From: a virus
IMG/VR virus record: IMGVR_UViG_3300019776_000263
Location: 1 to 34,749 of that record
Length of the DNA: 34,749 bases
Reading direction: 5' to 3' (one strand)
Shown here in pieces: positions 22,131-30,026 of this stretch. A model generated the notes under the pieces. The model was given only the letters and a program-made list of their open reading frames with translations. It was not told the DNA's origin and searched no databases. Numbering within the stretch: position 1 is the first letter of the stretch; every line of letters begins with the position of its first letter. Position numbers and translations under genes: made by a program.

Positions 22131-24271
22131 CGATCTCTCCTATTCAAAATTCTGCTGGTAATGTCATTCCTTGATATTGCCGCTGGTGGCGGGTTGATTA
22201 TTTTTGTCTGTGGTTTTGGCGCGGATTGCGCTGGAATTGATGCATATTTACTTAAATCAACTGCACATAGCCGCATGGCCGCGAATGAATATACTTTGCA
22301 GTCAATCGCTTCATTGCGCGCACGGGTTTTTACCCACATTGAGAATGGGCGAGTACCTTTAATTTTAGTTACCAGTTTTTCTGCCGTGAGTTGTGCAAAG
22401 TATTCATCATCAAACGCAGAGTCTTGAGGAAAATGTATATAGCCAGGGCCGGGTTTTTGATTCTTAAGCCGTGAATAAACAAGCGCCTTACCTTGATCAA
22501 CCCCAAGTGGCTCTACATGTACGCCGCGCTTGCGCTTGATGCGCATGCGCGATTTGCGTTTGCGCTCATCTTCAATCAGTGGCCGTCCAGCTCCTTCAAA
22601 GCCTTTCACTGCCACGCACCATTTGCGTTTTTCGCAAAATGCATACACCATGCTAGTGTTGTAACCGGAGTCAATCGCAGCTAACCGAATGCCGGCATCC
22701 GTCAAAATAATATGCAGGTCGTCCCAAACTTCCTGCTGTACTGTGTCGCCTGGAATAATAATGTGATCCAGCGTCCAGTTTTCTTCATCTTTACCCCAGC
22801 CATCTATCGTGACTTCTAGCCGGTCTTTCTGCACGTCAACGCCCGCCGTTTTAAATGCAATCTGTGGATTCTCGTAGACTTCAAGCCGCATGATCAACGC
22901 GGCCGGATCTTGTTCCTCACCCTCTTCTTTAAATACTTCGCCAAGGTAGGTATTGATAAAGGCTTTAAGCTCACTGGTATCGTGCTGACAGCTTAACCAC
23001 TTTTCAGCGATAGATTTCCAGCCCAAACCCAAACCGATGGGTGCATATAGCGCATTCAGGTGATAGCCGCGCGTTGTTTTAATGCTGGGTCTTTCCGCAA
23101 TCCAGCGGCCTTGCGTCAGCATGTTGGTTTTGTGGCCTTCATCGATGTAAACACCGCAGTGCTCGCAAAGATACTGGCAGGATTCAACTACGGCGGGCTC
23201 GTCCTCTTTTGGCAGTGTCATTTTCCACTTCAGGCCGTAGGGCTTATCCTTGCCGCCAAATTTAAGCACCTGAAATTCACCGCAGTGCGGACATGGCACG
23301 TGATAACGGCGCATATCGCTGCGCTTGTACAATATTTCAATCCGTGATGCTTGGTCATTGGTCGGGGTGCTGACAAAGTAAGACTTTGCCCGGCTGAATG
23401 TTCGCTGGCGGTTTTCAATCAGTGTCATTGGATCACCCTCACCGCCTACATCCCACGGAAAAGCATCTACTTCGTCACAAATTACATACGGCAAGTGATC
23501 AGAACGCAGGCTGTCTGGTGAGTTAGCACCAGCCTTGATAATGCGCGAGCGTGCGCCATATTCCATCAGGTCACCGCGATTGGTTTTACTGCGGCTCGCA
23601 TGGCTGACTAACTCAGATAATGCTTCAGTTTCATCCAGCATTTTAGCCAGGCGCGGATTAAATGAACGGTCGCGCAACTCAAGTGTAGGCACTACCACCA
23701 GCAGATCCTTGTTTTGCAAATGATGCATGACATAACCCAGCCAGTTATACATGGCCTCGGTACCGCCCACGCCTGAAGATTTGATAAATACTGTGCTGCG
23801 TACCGGACTGTGCTCGCTCAAGCTATCCATAATTTCACGCAGGTATGGAGTCAAAGCTGTGTTCCAGCGCCCTGGCGAATTGGTACCGGATTGTAGCCAG
23901 CGGTTGCGATCGGCCCACTGTGAAACAGTCAATAGATCACGCGGCTTTGCACCTCGTTTAAAATATTCAGCGAAAGCTGGTAAAGGTAAGTTTTCAGCTT
24001 CAACCTGATTGCTGAGTTCGCGCATTAAATCAAGCATGCAATCGCTCATCAGATAATGCACGCGCGTTTCATTGTATTCGCCATCGATGGCGCTGATTAA
24101 TCGCGACTCCATACGATTAACCAGATTTAACATGAGTGCGCGGGTTTTTAGTGCGGAGCTGATCACTATTTCAAACGTGCAGCTTTCGTTTAATGCTTTT
24201 TCATATTCCTTGTTGGCAATTTCAGCATTCAGGCGCGCTTCTTCTGTTTTTAGATCCGCCATATTCAGCAT
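22127..24271 (-). CDS. terminase large subunit, lambda gpA family
   Basis: A 714-residue packaging motor. From about residue 96 it follows GpA: FKRGAKPRDLLTVSQWADRNRWL, Walker A-like KSSGVGGTE (164-172), Walker B ICDEVD (264-269), a Cys-rich zinc motif (CPHC...CQYLCEHC, about 325-375), and nuclease acidic motifs in GVDVQKDRLEV, AIDSGYNTS and NEAIDCKVYS. Before this there are about 95 extra residues resembling the C-terminal helices of the adjacent small subunit. Start 24271 follows AAAGG at a rather long spacing. Confidence 0.93.
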   Translation of the reverse strand: MLNMADLKTEEARLNAEIANKEYEKALNESCTFEIVISSALKTRALMLNLVNRMESRLISAIDGEYNETRVHYLMSDCMLDLMRELSNQVEAENLPLPAFAEYFKRGAKPRDLLTVSQWADRNRWLQSGTNSPGRWNTALTPYLREIMDSLSEHSPVRSTVFIKSSGVGGTEAMYNWLGYVMHHLQNKDLLVVVPTLELRDRSFNPRLAKMLDETEALSELVSHASRSKTNRGDLMEYGARSRIIKAGANSPDSLRSDHLPYVICDEVDAFPWDVGGEGDPMTLIENRQRTFSRAKSYFVSTPTNDQASRIEILYKRSDMRRYHVPCPHCGEFQVLKFGGKDKPYGLKWKMTLPKEDEPAVVESCQYLCEHCGVYIDEGHKTNMLTQGRWIAERPSIKTTRGYHLNALYAPIGLGLGWKSIAEKWLSCQHDTSELKAFINTYLGEVFKEEGEEQDPAALIMRLEVYENPQIAFKTAGVDVQKDRLEVTIDGWGKDEENWTLDHIIIPGDTVQQEVWDDLHIILTDAGIRLAAIDSGYNTSMVYAFCEKRKWCVAVKGFEGAGRPLIEDERKRKSRMRIKRKRGVHVEPLGVDQGKALVYSRLKNQKPGPGYIHFPQDSAFDDEYFAQLTAEKLVTKIKGTRPFSMWVKTRARNEAIDCKVYSFAAMRLCAVDLSKYASIPAQSAPKPQTKIINPPPAAISRNDITSRILNRRDR

Positions 24272-24272
24272 G

Positions 24273-24827
24273 TTATTGGTTGCCTTTCTTTAATCGACGC
24301 ATGGCACGTGGAAACTCAGCTTTTATTACCGTTCTCAATACCTTTAATTCATCCTGCAGCAGCTGCTTACGCATATTTGCATCAGTCATCACGCTTAAGC
24401 GCGGGGCTGTCTGATCAATCAGGCGTTCTACCGTAGCGCGTAGTGTATTGCCAAGCGCCAAAGCTTCGCGGCGCACGTCACCGATGATGAAACGCTTGCC
24501 CAATGCCAGGTCAAAATTTAATTCTTTCGATTTATTTTTGAGCGCCTGAGTCTCACGCTCATAATGCTGGCGGCTACCATCAACAACTTCAGCGGCTTTG
24601 CGTTTTTTACGTGCTGGCTTTGTGCTTTTACGTGCGGCCTCATGCCTTGCTGCCACCACTGGATTTGCGCCGCTGGCAGTTTGTTCAATTTTTGCCAGCG
24701 ACGCTTCGACTTGAACAAGCTTTTCATCTTTGGTCAGCACAATGCGGCCATGCTTAATCAGCTCGGTGACGTAGCTTGGTGCGCGGTTGATGCGCTTTGC
24801 AAATTGGCTTTTACGTTCCGTGGTCAT
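24273..24827 (-). CDS. terminase small subunit (Nu1/DUF1441-like)
   Basis: A 184-residue protein. The N-terminus is a winged-helix DNA-binding domain (SQFAKRINRAPSYVTELIKHGRIVLT). A basic linker (ARKSTKPARKKRKAAE) and a helical oligomerisation/TerL-binding part (RREALALGNTLRATVERLIDQTAPRLSVM) follow. It would recognise the packaging site and recruit the large subunit. The ATG overlaps the preceding stop (TAATG) and its stop lies one base before the large subunit start. Confidence 0.85.
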   Translation of the reverse strand: MTTERKSQFAKRINRAPSYVTELIKHGRIVLTKDEKLVQVEASLAKIEQTASGANPVVAARHEAARKSTKPARKKRKAAEVVDGSRQHYERETQALKNKSKELNFDLALGKRFIIGDVRREALALGNTLRATVERLIDQTAPRLSVMTDANMRKQLLQDELKVLRTVIKAEFPRAMRRLKKGNQ

Positions 24828-25015
24828 TAGTTAATTTTTGTTAATTGAAATTGTTTTAAAATAACAGCGTCAAAATCTTTTGCTGGTAAATAAATTGCAT
24901 TAACTACTGGCAAGTTATGAGCACTTACAACCAAAGAAAAACCAACTAAACGATCAATATTCAGTCCTAATGCATTACCGATCTCAAGATTTATAGCAAT
25001 ATTTTCTACTGACAT
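24827..25015 (-). CDS. hypothetical 62-residue protein
   Basis: The ORF reads MSVENIAINLEIGNALGLNIDRLVGFSLVVSAHNLPVVNAIYLPAKDF. It overlaps the previous gene by 10 bases and couples to terminase small subunit by TAATG. The LVGFSLVV...PVVNAIYLP pattern suggests a small beta domain. No family was assigned; the tight packing argues it is translated. Confidence 0.5.
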   Translation of the reverse strand: MSVENIAINLEIGNALGLNIDRLVGFSLVVSAHNLPVVNAIYLPAKDFDAVILKQFQLTKIN

Positions 25016-25203
25016 GCTTCATCCTTTAAGTTATTTACCGGTTCAAACTCATTACAATCATCATCAGCAAACGCATAAAACGCAGCCCATGACTGGTTTT
25101 CTGCTTCGGGTCTAAGGTAACGGCCACATGAATGTTTAAACGCGCAGCCTATCCCTTCGCATTTCGCTTTGTCTGCCATTGCCTTTAATGTTTGTTGTGT
25201 CAT
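25006..25203 (-). CDS. small cysteine-containing phage protein
   Basis: A 65-residue protein with Cys at KCEGIGCAFKHSC and a later CNEF, a spacing that could bind zinc or iron-sulfur. The pattern CAFKHSCGRYLRPEAENQSWAAFYAF resembles small phage proteins of unknown role found near terminase or replication genes. It starts right after the preceding stop codon. Function unknown. Confidence 0.55.
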   Translation of the reverse strand: MTQQTLKAMADKAKCEGIGCAFKHSCGRYLRPEAENQSWAAFYAFADDDCNEFEPVNNLKDEACQ

Positions 25204-25446
25204 TTATCGTTTGCCTAATTCAATTTTTAATAATCCTGCAATCACACCTTCAGCTGGTACCTCTTTCCCCAACTTTCCGAGTGCCAGGTAATCAGCGCCG
25301 CTAATTTCTAATCTAGCTTTAGGTGACTCTTTCCAGTTCCTGCTTCCACCAACCTGTCCTGTTTCATTGTTAGTCGCTTTAAATTCAACCAAGCCAAAAG
25401 CTTCTTTAAATTCCCCTACTACTTCACTAATACTCTTTTCTTTCAT
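25204..25446 (-). CDS. hypothetical 80-residue phage protein
   Basis: The ORF MKEKSISEVVGEFKEAFGLVEFKATNNETGQVGGSRNWKES is soluble and mixed alpha/beta. It ends ADYLALGKLGKEVPAEGVIAGLLKIELGKR. Its ATG overlaps the end of the repeat-rich ORF upstream. No family was recognised. Confidence 0.5.
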   Translation of the reverse strand: MKEKSISEVVGEFKEAFGLVEFKATNNETGQVGGSRNWKESPKARLEISGADYLALGKLGKEVPAEGVIAGLLKIELGKR

Positions 25447-25730
25447 GATAAATAAGTGTTGTGATGGGGTGTGATGGGGTCATGTGTACCCCGTAACATC
25501 CGCAAGCCGCATGTATAAAGGCGTGTGACGGGTGTGACGGGTGTGACGGGGTGTTTTCCGTGTGCGTGATAAATATATTTATTTAATAGAGTATTTAATA
25601 AATAATAATCCTCACGTGTACGCGCATGCACAAAACCCCGTAACACCAGTAACAAGCCAATAAAAATGCGGTGTTTGCCCGTAACATACCCCATCACATA
25701 CCCCGTCACACCCGTCACATTAATTGTCAT
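25443..25730 (-). CDS. doubtful ORF over iteron region
   Basis: A 95-residue frame overlapping the primase stop by 11 bases and the next ATG by 4 bases, so it is well placed for translation. However, its sequence (VTGVTGYVMGYVTG, VTPVTPVTR) is just a translation of the 9- and 12-bp iterons. The iteron spacing is a multiple of three, which keeps the frame open. It may be non-coding DNA, or a gene carrying the origin within it. Confidence 0.25.
   Translation of the reverse strand: MTINVTGVTGYVMGYVTGKHRIFIGLLLVLRGFVHARTREDYYLLNTLLNKYIYHAHGKHPVTPVTPVTRLYTCGLRMLRGTHDPITPHHNTYLS
25460..25719. repeat. iteron array flanking an AT-rich core; candidate replication origin
   Basis: Left side: TGTGATGGGG twice (25460-25479), an inverted TACCCCGTAACA (25487-25498), and three tandem TGTGACGGG (25524-25550). 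Right side, inverted: AACCCCGTAACA (25634-25645), a degenerate copy (25646-25654), GCCCGTAACA (25677-25686), TACCCCATCACA, TACCCCGTCACA and CCCGTCACA (25687-25719). The core 25568-25610 is almost pure A/T. This is origin-like and abuts the primase-helicase. A terminase-binding (cos/pac) role is the alternative. Confidence 0.7.
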
Positions 25731-28053
25731 TTCGTGGCCTTAATGCTTCTTTGAAGTCCAAAACGCAAGTTGTAACCCATTGCGATTCAGTTAAGTCAGC
25801 CGTTTTTATTTGCTTTTCTGTGTAAAATTCAGCAGGCGGGAAGATCACAGCACGCTGTTTTACTTCGCCAGTGAAGTGATAATCAGAATAAATACGCGGT
25901 TTACTACGAGACCAGCCGTTAGTTTTAACAATATTTCCGATGATCTGATTTAATTCACGCGGCCTGATTACGCCGTTTCGCTTGGACCAATCCGTATAAG
26001 CCTTGTATAAGTCCTCACTCAGGCACGGACAAACTGGCAGATCCAACTCATTCAGTATCCATTCCTGCAAAAAGCGCTCACCAGATTCAAGATTGATATC
26101 AATCAGGTCTTGTTTTGATTTTGTCATCGGCGGCTTGGTGTGCTCGTTGAAATCACCAAGCGGCAGCTGCAGCAGATAATCATGCAAAGCCTCGATGCCA
26201 CCCTCTTTGACTTCTTCAGCTACATCAGAGTAATAGTTTGGATGCAGTTTTTCGGGGGTCCAGATTACTGCAAAGCGCCGGTCGTCTTTTTCCAGCACTA
26301 GAGGCTGTTTCTCATTGGATAAGAAAACGATATTCACATGGTTTTTTTCATCATGTGCTGCCACGTTTTTTGGATTGATGCGGATCGTGTCGCCAGTGAT
26401 CAGCGCTTTGATTTTGTTTTTTATGTGGAACAGTTCCTGCCTGGCAACAACCTCATCGGCAATCATGAATAATTTACCGCTGGCCCAATCATTGAACTTG
26501 TCATCGATCTCAGCCTGACCAACAATGCGTGAATATTTACCGAACAGCTGAGCATAAGCTTCAAAGAATAAGTTTTTACCTGCCCCTTGCGGTCCGTGAA
26601 ATATCAGAGCCGTGCGCATTTTTGCGCCCTTGTTTTGAATTGGATAAGCCAGCCATTTTAAAACCCACTGGTATATATCGTTATTGCCGGACTCTTCACC
26701 GCTACATAAGTGCTCAAGCAGGCTTAGTAATATGCCGCACTGTCCTTTTTTAGGCTCAGTAGGCCAACCACCCCACAAATTGCAAAGAATATGCTTATCG
26801 TTTTCAGTAGGATCAAAACCAACTTCAGACAAACGTACCACTTTGCGCATTGGATGCAGCTTCCATTCACGCCAGGCGTGATCAACACATATATCCAATA
26901 CGTCAGATTTAGGTATCAGGCTGGATTCCTGATGATCGTACATCGTGCCACCGGCACCATAAATCAAACTGTAACGCTCTACCGCTTCAGTAACATCCAG
27001 TAATGGTTTTAATGTGCTGCGAGCATCACTTACCCCACCCCCCCGCTGTATCGCGCCCGCGCGCGGGGCGCTTAAAACCCAACCAAGCTGGTTAAGCTTG
27101 TCTGTGATTTGCACCGCAATGGTGCTTTCTGAGCAGTTAGGAAAGTTTACGAGGTCGTTAAAGTCTGTGAGCTTCTTACCTTCACGGTCAAATGGAAACT
27201 CTGGTTTAATCCATGCACCGCCAACTGCAAGCGCAGCTGACTCAGCGGCCTTGCATCCGGGATTACCTTCAGATAGGTAATCATCATCAGCACAAATCAG
27301 AATGCGCGCACGCGGATATTCTTTATGCAGCGCACTGGCGACTTCAATCAGATTACCTGCATCAAAGGCAACTGCAACGGGTAGATCTGTTGCCTGATAG
27401 ATGCTGGCACCAGTGGCGTAACCTTCTGCAATTAAAATAATGGGTGTAAGTGAAGTAACACTGCCGCACAAATGAAAGTGCGCTTTTTTGTTTAAGCCTT
27501 TTGGCCAATATTCTTTCTCAAGTTTGTTGCCACGGTCCTTCCCGCGTATGATCTGCAATCCCCAAATCTTGCCTTTAGTATCTTTCATCGGGATTGCTAC
27601 CGTACCGTTACCGGATGGCGCGAATCGAAGTCCGTGCGCCCTGACAACCTTGCGGGTTAAATAACTGCTCTCACCTTCTTGCACATATTTATACCAGGCA
27701 ACAGTTGCCATGTGAGAAGCTTTTGCAGCATCCTGTTCGCGCTGTAACTTGGCTCTTTTCTGTGCATCCGCATGCTGTTTTTTTACAGCTTCCAGTTGCT
27801 CTTTACTCAACTTAACATCGGTACCCGGTGCAATCTTTTCAATAAAAGCATCACCGCCAAACCAGTACCCAAAAGAACCAATCAGTGCATGGCGACCATC
27901 ATCCAGGGTGATCTCATGAACGATATACCAGCCCTTTTGCTTATGGCCATCACGCTTAATGCGACGCATCACGCCAACATCAAGTCCACTGAGTACAAAA
28001 TCATGACTGATCAGCGTGTTTAATACATCATCGTAATTGATCCAGGTACTCAT
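25720..28053 (-). CDS. Toprim primase fused to SF3/D5-type helicase
   Basis: A 777-residue replication protein. Residues about 1-200 hold a DUF927/CHC2-like N-terminal region. The Toprim domain shows catalytic Glu210 in LIAEGYATG and the Asp triplet 256-258 in CADDDY. The C-terminal half is a DUF5906/D5-like helicase: Walker A GPQGAGKN at 487-494, MIADEVVA as Walker B and VFLSNE as the motif C/sensor Asn. It would prime and unwind phage DNA, probably at the adjacent iterons. It overlaps gpZ by ATGA. Confidence 0.9.
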   Translation of the reverse strand: MSTWINYDDVLNTLISHDFVLSGLDVGVMRRIKRDGHKQKGWYIVHEITLDDGRHALIGSFGYWFGGDAFIEKIAPGTDVKLSKEQLEAVKKQHADAQKRAKLQREQDAAKASHMATVAWYKYVQEGESSYLTRKVVRAHGLRFAPSGNGTVAIPMKDTKGKIWGLQIIRGKDRGNKLEKEYWPKGLNKKAHFHLCGSVTSLTPIILIAEGYATGASIYQATDLPVAVAFDAGNLIEVASALHKEYPRARILICADDDYLSEGNPGCKAAESAALAVGGAWIKPEFPFDREGKKLTDFNDLVNFPNCSESTIAVQITDKLNQLGWVLSAPRAGAIQRGGGVSDARSTLKPLLDVTEAVERYSLIYGAGGTMYDHQESSLIPKSDVLDICVDHAWREWKLHPMRKVVRLSEVGFDPTENDKHILCNLWGGWPTEPKKGQCGILLSLLEHLCSGEESGNNDIYQWVLKWLAYPIQNKGAKMRTALIFHGPQGAGKNLFFEAYAQLFGKYSRIVGQAEIDDKFNDWASGKLFMIADEVVARQELFHIKNKIKALITGDTIRINPKNVAAHDEKNHVNIVFLSNEKQPLVLEKDDRRFAVIWTPEKLHPNYYSDVAEEVKEGGIEALHDYLLQLPLGDFNEHTKPPMTKSKQDLIDINLESGERFLQEWILNELDLPVCPCLSEDLYKAYTDWSKRNGVIRPRELNQIIGNIVKTNGWSRSKPRIYSDYHFTGEVKQRAVIFPPAEFYTEKQIKTADLTESQWVTTCVLDFKEALRPRNDN

Positions 28054-28652
28054 TTGAATGTACCCAGTAGAGCTGCTTTGATTGCACGTTCAAATTCAAC
28101 CGACATTTCTGCATTGATGCGCGCAATTACTTTTTTATTAATGCGGCGCGTATTGAACATTTGAGGAACATCGATGGTTGTAAGTGCTTTAATTGGCAAA
28201 CGGTCTTTTCCGGTGCGTGCAAAGACCGTGCGGCCTTGGTTTCCAATGAATGCACCTTTAATGGTTTTCTTACCTGCCCCGCGTTTAATCTGGAATCTTA
28301 GATCCTGCTTTGTTCCAGCTTTAGCACGGCGACGACCTTCAGCCAGGCTGACTTTATTTTCTGTAAAGCGGATAAGGTTCAGACCGCGCCCCTTTTTATT
28401 TTTTGCGAACGGGTCAAGCTTTGCATACCACTTGCTAAAGTCACGCTGTGCGCGAATCACTCTTAAATTCGAGCGCACCTCGTTTGATTTAATATTAAAT
28501 TCTGATGTGATCTCGCGAACCATCGTAGTATTTGCTTTCGCAATTACTTTATTCAATGCAGCTGGCACTATTTTCTGCTGCAGAGTATTGTTTAATTTAT
28601 CCAGGCTTTTCTGCACATCTTTAAAATTCGTTTTTATATTGATGATAGCCAT
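28050..28652 (-). CDS. minor tail protein Z-like
   Basis: A 200-residue basic protein. The opening (INIKTNFKDVQKSLDKLNNTLQQKIVPAALNKVIAKANTTMVREI) and the tail (FERAIKAALLG) follow the pattern of lambda gpZ (Minor_tail_Z), a tail completion protein. Unusually, it lies upstream of the primase in the early leftward operon, about 11 kb from the other tail genes. An alternative is a basic nucleoid-type protein with a gpZ-like fold. Confidence 0.72.
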   Translation of the reverse strand: MAIINIKTNFKDVQKSLDKLNNTLQQKIVPAALNKVIAKANTTMVREITSEFNIKSNEVRSNLRVIRAQRDFSKWYAKLDPFAKNKKGRGLNLIRFTENKVSLAEGRRRAKAGTKQDLRFQIKRGAGKKTIKGAFIGNQGRTVFARTGKDRLPIKALTTIDVPQMFNTRRINKKVIARINAEMSVEFERAIKAALLGTFK

Positions 28653-28825
28653 AGTTGCATCCGTAAAATTTCAGTAACTTAAACTTACAAAACCTAGCGG
28701 CATTTCGCGATCGTTTCGACCCGTAATGAATAACTCCAGGGAGTACCTTGAGAAATTCATAACATTGGTATTAAGTTTTATGTTTTTCAGCCGCATTTTC
28801 TTGAGTCTTAATGAGGGGTGCGGGG

Positions 28826-29035
28826 TTATCTATTACGTGATGTGCGCAATTGCCAGTCATCACGGCAATCTGCATCACAGAACGTAGCGCCATCGCCAAC
28901 AGTCTCAGCACAGTTGTAGCACTTGCCATTAGCTGTAAGCTTTGGCTGAGTGCCGGCACTTGCTCTTATGTTAGCCAGCGCCAGTTCGCGATCTCTTATC
29001 TCGCGCTCGGTGGCCTGATCGTAGATGTCAGTCAT
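28826..29035 (-). CDS. small zinc-finger protein (TraR/DksA-like)
   Basis: A 69-residue protein. The N-terminus DIYDQATEREIRDRELALANIRA is the helical start of TraR-like phage proteins. A four-Cys zinc motif (CYNC...FCDADC) follows, ending CRDDWQLRTSRNR. TraR/DksA proteins bind RNA polymerase through the secondary channel, but the Cys spacing here differs from classical TraR, so a plain zinc ribbon is possible. It overlaps the CII-family gene by ATGA. About 170 bp of DNA without a recognised gene follow it. Confidence 0.65.
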   Translation of the reverse strand: MTDIYDQATEREIRDRELALANIRASAGTQPKLTANGKCYNCAETVGDGATFCDADCRDDWQLRTSRNR

Positions 29036-29475
29036 CGCACAATTCTTTTAACTGAATACTGGAATGCTGATAGCCGGGCTTGCACTTGTGAAACATGATG
29101 GGCAATCCGTTCAAACTCTTTAGTATTGATATTGCCATCAGCAAAGTCTGACTGAAACTCGGTAGACAATTGACCAAGTTCTTTCATGATGTCCATGTAG
29201 TTATCGAGCAACGACATATCACCATCAGCCGGGATAGTAGGCATCTCAACAACTACCGCATTCTGTTTCTGTGCAAAGTATTGAGCTACCTCGATATTGC
29301 TATTAGTGAAGTCAGCCAGCATTGACAGCTCTTCAATGGTCAGGTGGTGAGTATCAATGTTAGGGTTCAGCTTACTAGCCATCACCCTATCGTTCTTTGC
29401 CATCATGCTGCTTAAAGCAACAACACCGCCGCGATACTCATGCGCGATTCGATATGCTAAATGTGTAATCTTCAC
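29032..29475 (-). CDS. phage regulatory protein, CII family (CP76-like)
   Basis: A 147-residue protein with a GTG start and AAGGAAG about six bases upstream. The family pattern is clear: LAYRIAHEYRGGVVALSSMMAKN, KLNPNIDTHHLTIEELSMLADFT and later EFERIAHHVSQVQARLSAF. CII-type regulators of this family (Phage_CP76) act in the lysis-lysogeny choice. It follows the Cro-like gene beyond a terminator, the position of cII in lambda. Confidence 0.85.
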   Translation of the reverse strand: MKITHLAYRIAHEYRGGVVALSSMMAKNDRVMASKLNPNIDTHHLTIEELSMLADFTNSNIEVAQYFAQKQNAVVVEMPTIPADGDMSLLDNYMDIMKELGQLSTEFQSDFADGNINTKEFERIAHHVSQVQARLSAFQYSVKRIVR

Positions 29476-29554
29476 GTTAATCTTCCTTATAAATAAACGT
29501 AAACAACTGTTTTAAAACAATGCATCCTGTAATTAAGAAAACTTAATAAACCAG

Positions 29555-29592
29555 AGAAAAAGCCACTCAACCAAAATTACCTGGCTGAGTGG
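29555..29592 (-). terminator. rho-independent terminator between Cro-like and CII-like genes
   Basis: The minus strand reads a stem CCACTCAGCC/GGTTGAGTGG (29592-29583 and 29572-29563, one mismatch) with a 10-base loop, followed by CTTTTTC. It stands after the Cro-like stop and before the CII-like start, like lambda tR1, so reading through may need antitermination or be partial. Confidence 0.75.
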
Positions 29593-29613
29593 ATTAACTA
29601 AGGAAGATGCACA

Positions 29614-29745
29614 ATGCGACTTGTAGTCATAGCAGCGGTTACATACTTAGTGTTGTCGGTCTTGCACAACACTCCGGACCGTGCGCCGGTGGTAAATCTT
29701 GAACAGTTGCACCAAGCCTTAGATGGTCAGGCAGACCATCCATAG
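29614..29745 (+). CDS. possible 43-residue membrane peptide, antisense to the Cro-like gene
   Basis: AAGGAAG lies seven bases before an ATG. The frame reads MRLVVIAAVTYLVLSVLHNTPDR, a hydrophobic segment followed by a short polar tail, and stops at 29745. It overlaps the 3' end of the Cro-like gene on the other strand. No promoter is evident, so this may be chance. Confidence 0.25.
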   Translation: MRLVVIAAVTYLVLSVLHNTPDRAPVVNLEQLHQALDGQADHP

Positions 29746-29953
29746 GGTGCGGATATAAATCAGGGCGTAACTCATGAGGCGTAACTTTCCATTCAGTAGC
29801 TTTAGAAACAGCAATTACATTTTTAGGCGGAATGCCATCTTTTGTTTTATTTATCCACGCCCAAACGTGTGCCTGTGCAACACCAAGAGACTTGGCAGTT
29901 GCGACTTGCCCGCCCAATATTTCAACGGCTTTTATTAAAAATGATTTACTCAT
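29639..29953 (-). CDS. YdaS/Cro-like repressor
   Basis: A 104-residue protein from ATG 29953. Residues about 5-45 form a helix-turn-helix: FLIKAVEILGGQVATAKSLGVAQAHVWAWINK. PPKNVIAVSKATEWKVTPHELRPDLYP then matches the YdaS/Cro family closely. The rest is a proline-rich tail. The promoter -10 (29965-29960) places transcription start at or beside the ATG, so the mRNA is probably leaderless; an in-frame ATG at 29959 is too close to the -10. It should antagonise the S24 repressor at the shared operators. Confidence 0.8.
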   Translation of the reverse strand: MSKSFLIKAVEILGGQVATAKSLGVAQAHVWAWINKTKDGIPPKNVIAVSKATEWKVTPHELRPDLYPHPMDGLPDHLRLGATVQDLPPAHGPECCARPTTLSM

Positions 29954-29959
29954 GTGCAT

Positions 29960-29989
29960 AGAATACAACCATAGTTATATTAATGTCAA
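29960..29989 (-). promoter_or_regulatory. leftward early promoter (pR-equivalent)
   Basis: TTGACA (29989-29984) and TATTCT (29965-29960) are separated by 18 bp on the minus strand. An operator lies in the spacer and another covers the upstream side of the -35 box. It matches the rightward promoter at 31501 over about 30 bases and should drive the Cro-like gene and all leftward early genes. Confidence 0.8.
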
Positions 29990-30026
29990 TAACTATAGTT
30001 GTTTTACAGAAAACAATTTAAGTTGT
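29965..30026. promoter_or_regulatory. triple operator, left cluster
   Basis: Three 14-bp dyads with consensus AYAACYAWAGTTRT or a close variant: ACAACCATAGTTAT (29965-29978), ATAACTATAGTTGT (29989-30002) and ACAATTTAAGTTGT (30013-30026). Start-to-start spacing is exactly 24 bp, as for lambda OR1-OR3. They overlap the promoters on both sides. Confidence 0.8.

Noticed and set aside
25460-25719. CRISPR array
   Set aside because: The repeat units are 9-12 bp, occur in both orientations and have no spacers of uniform length.
28653-28825. Gene or promoter in the gap before gpZ
   Set aside because: Only short unsupported frames and weak dyads; no clear -35/-10 pair was found.
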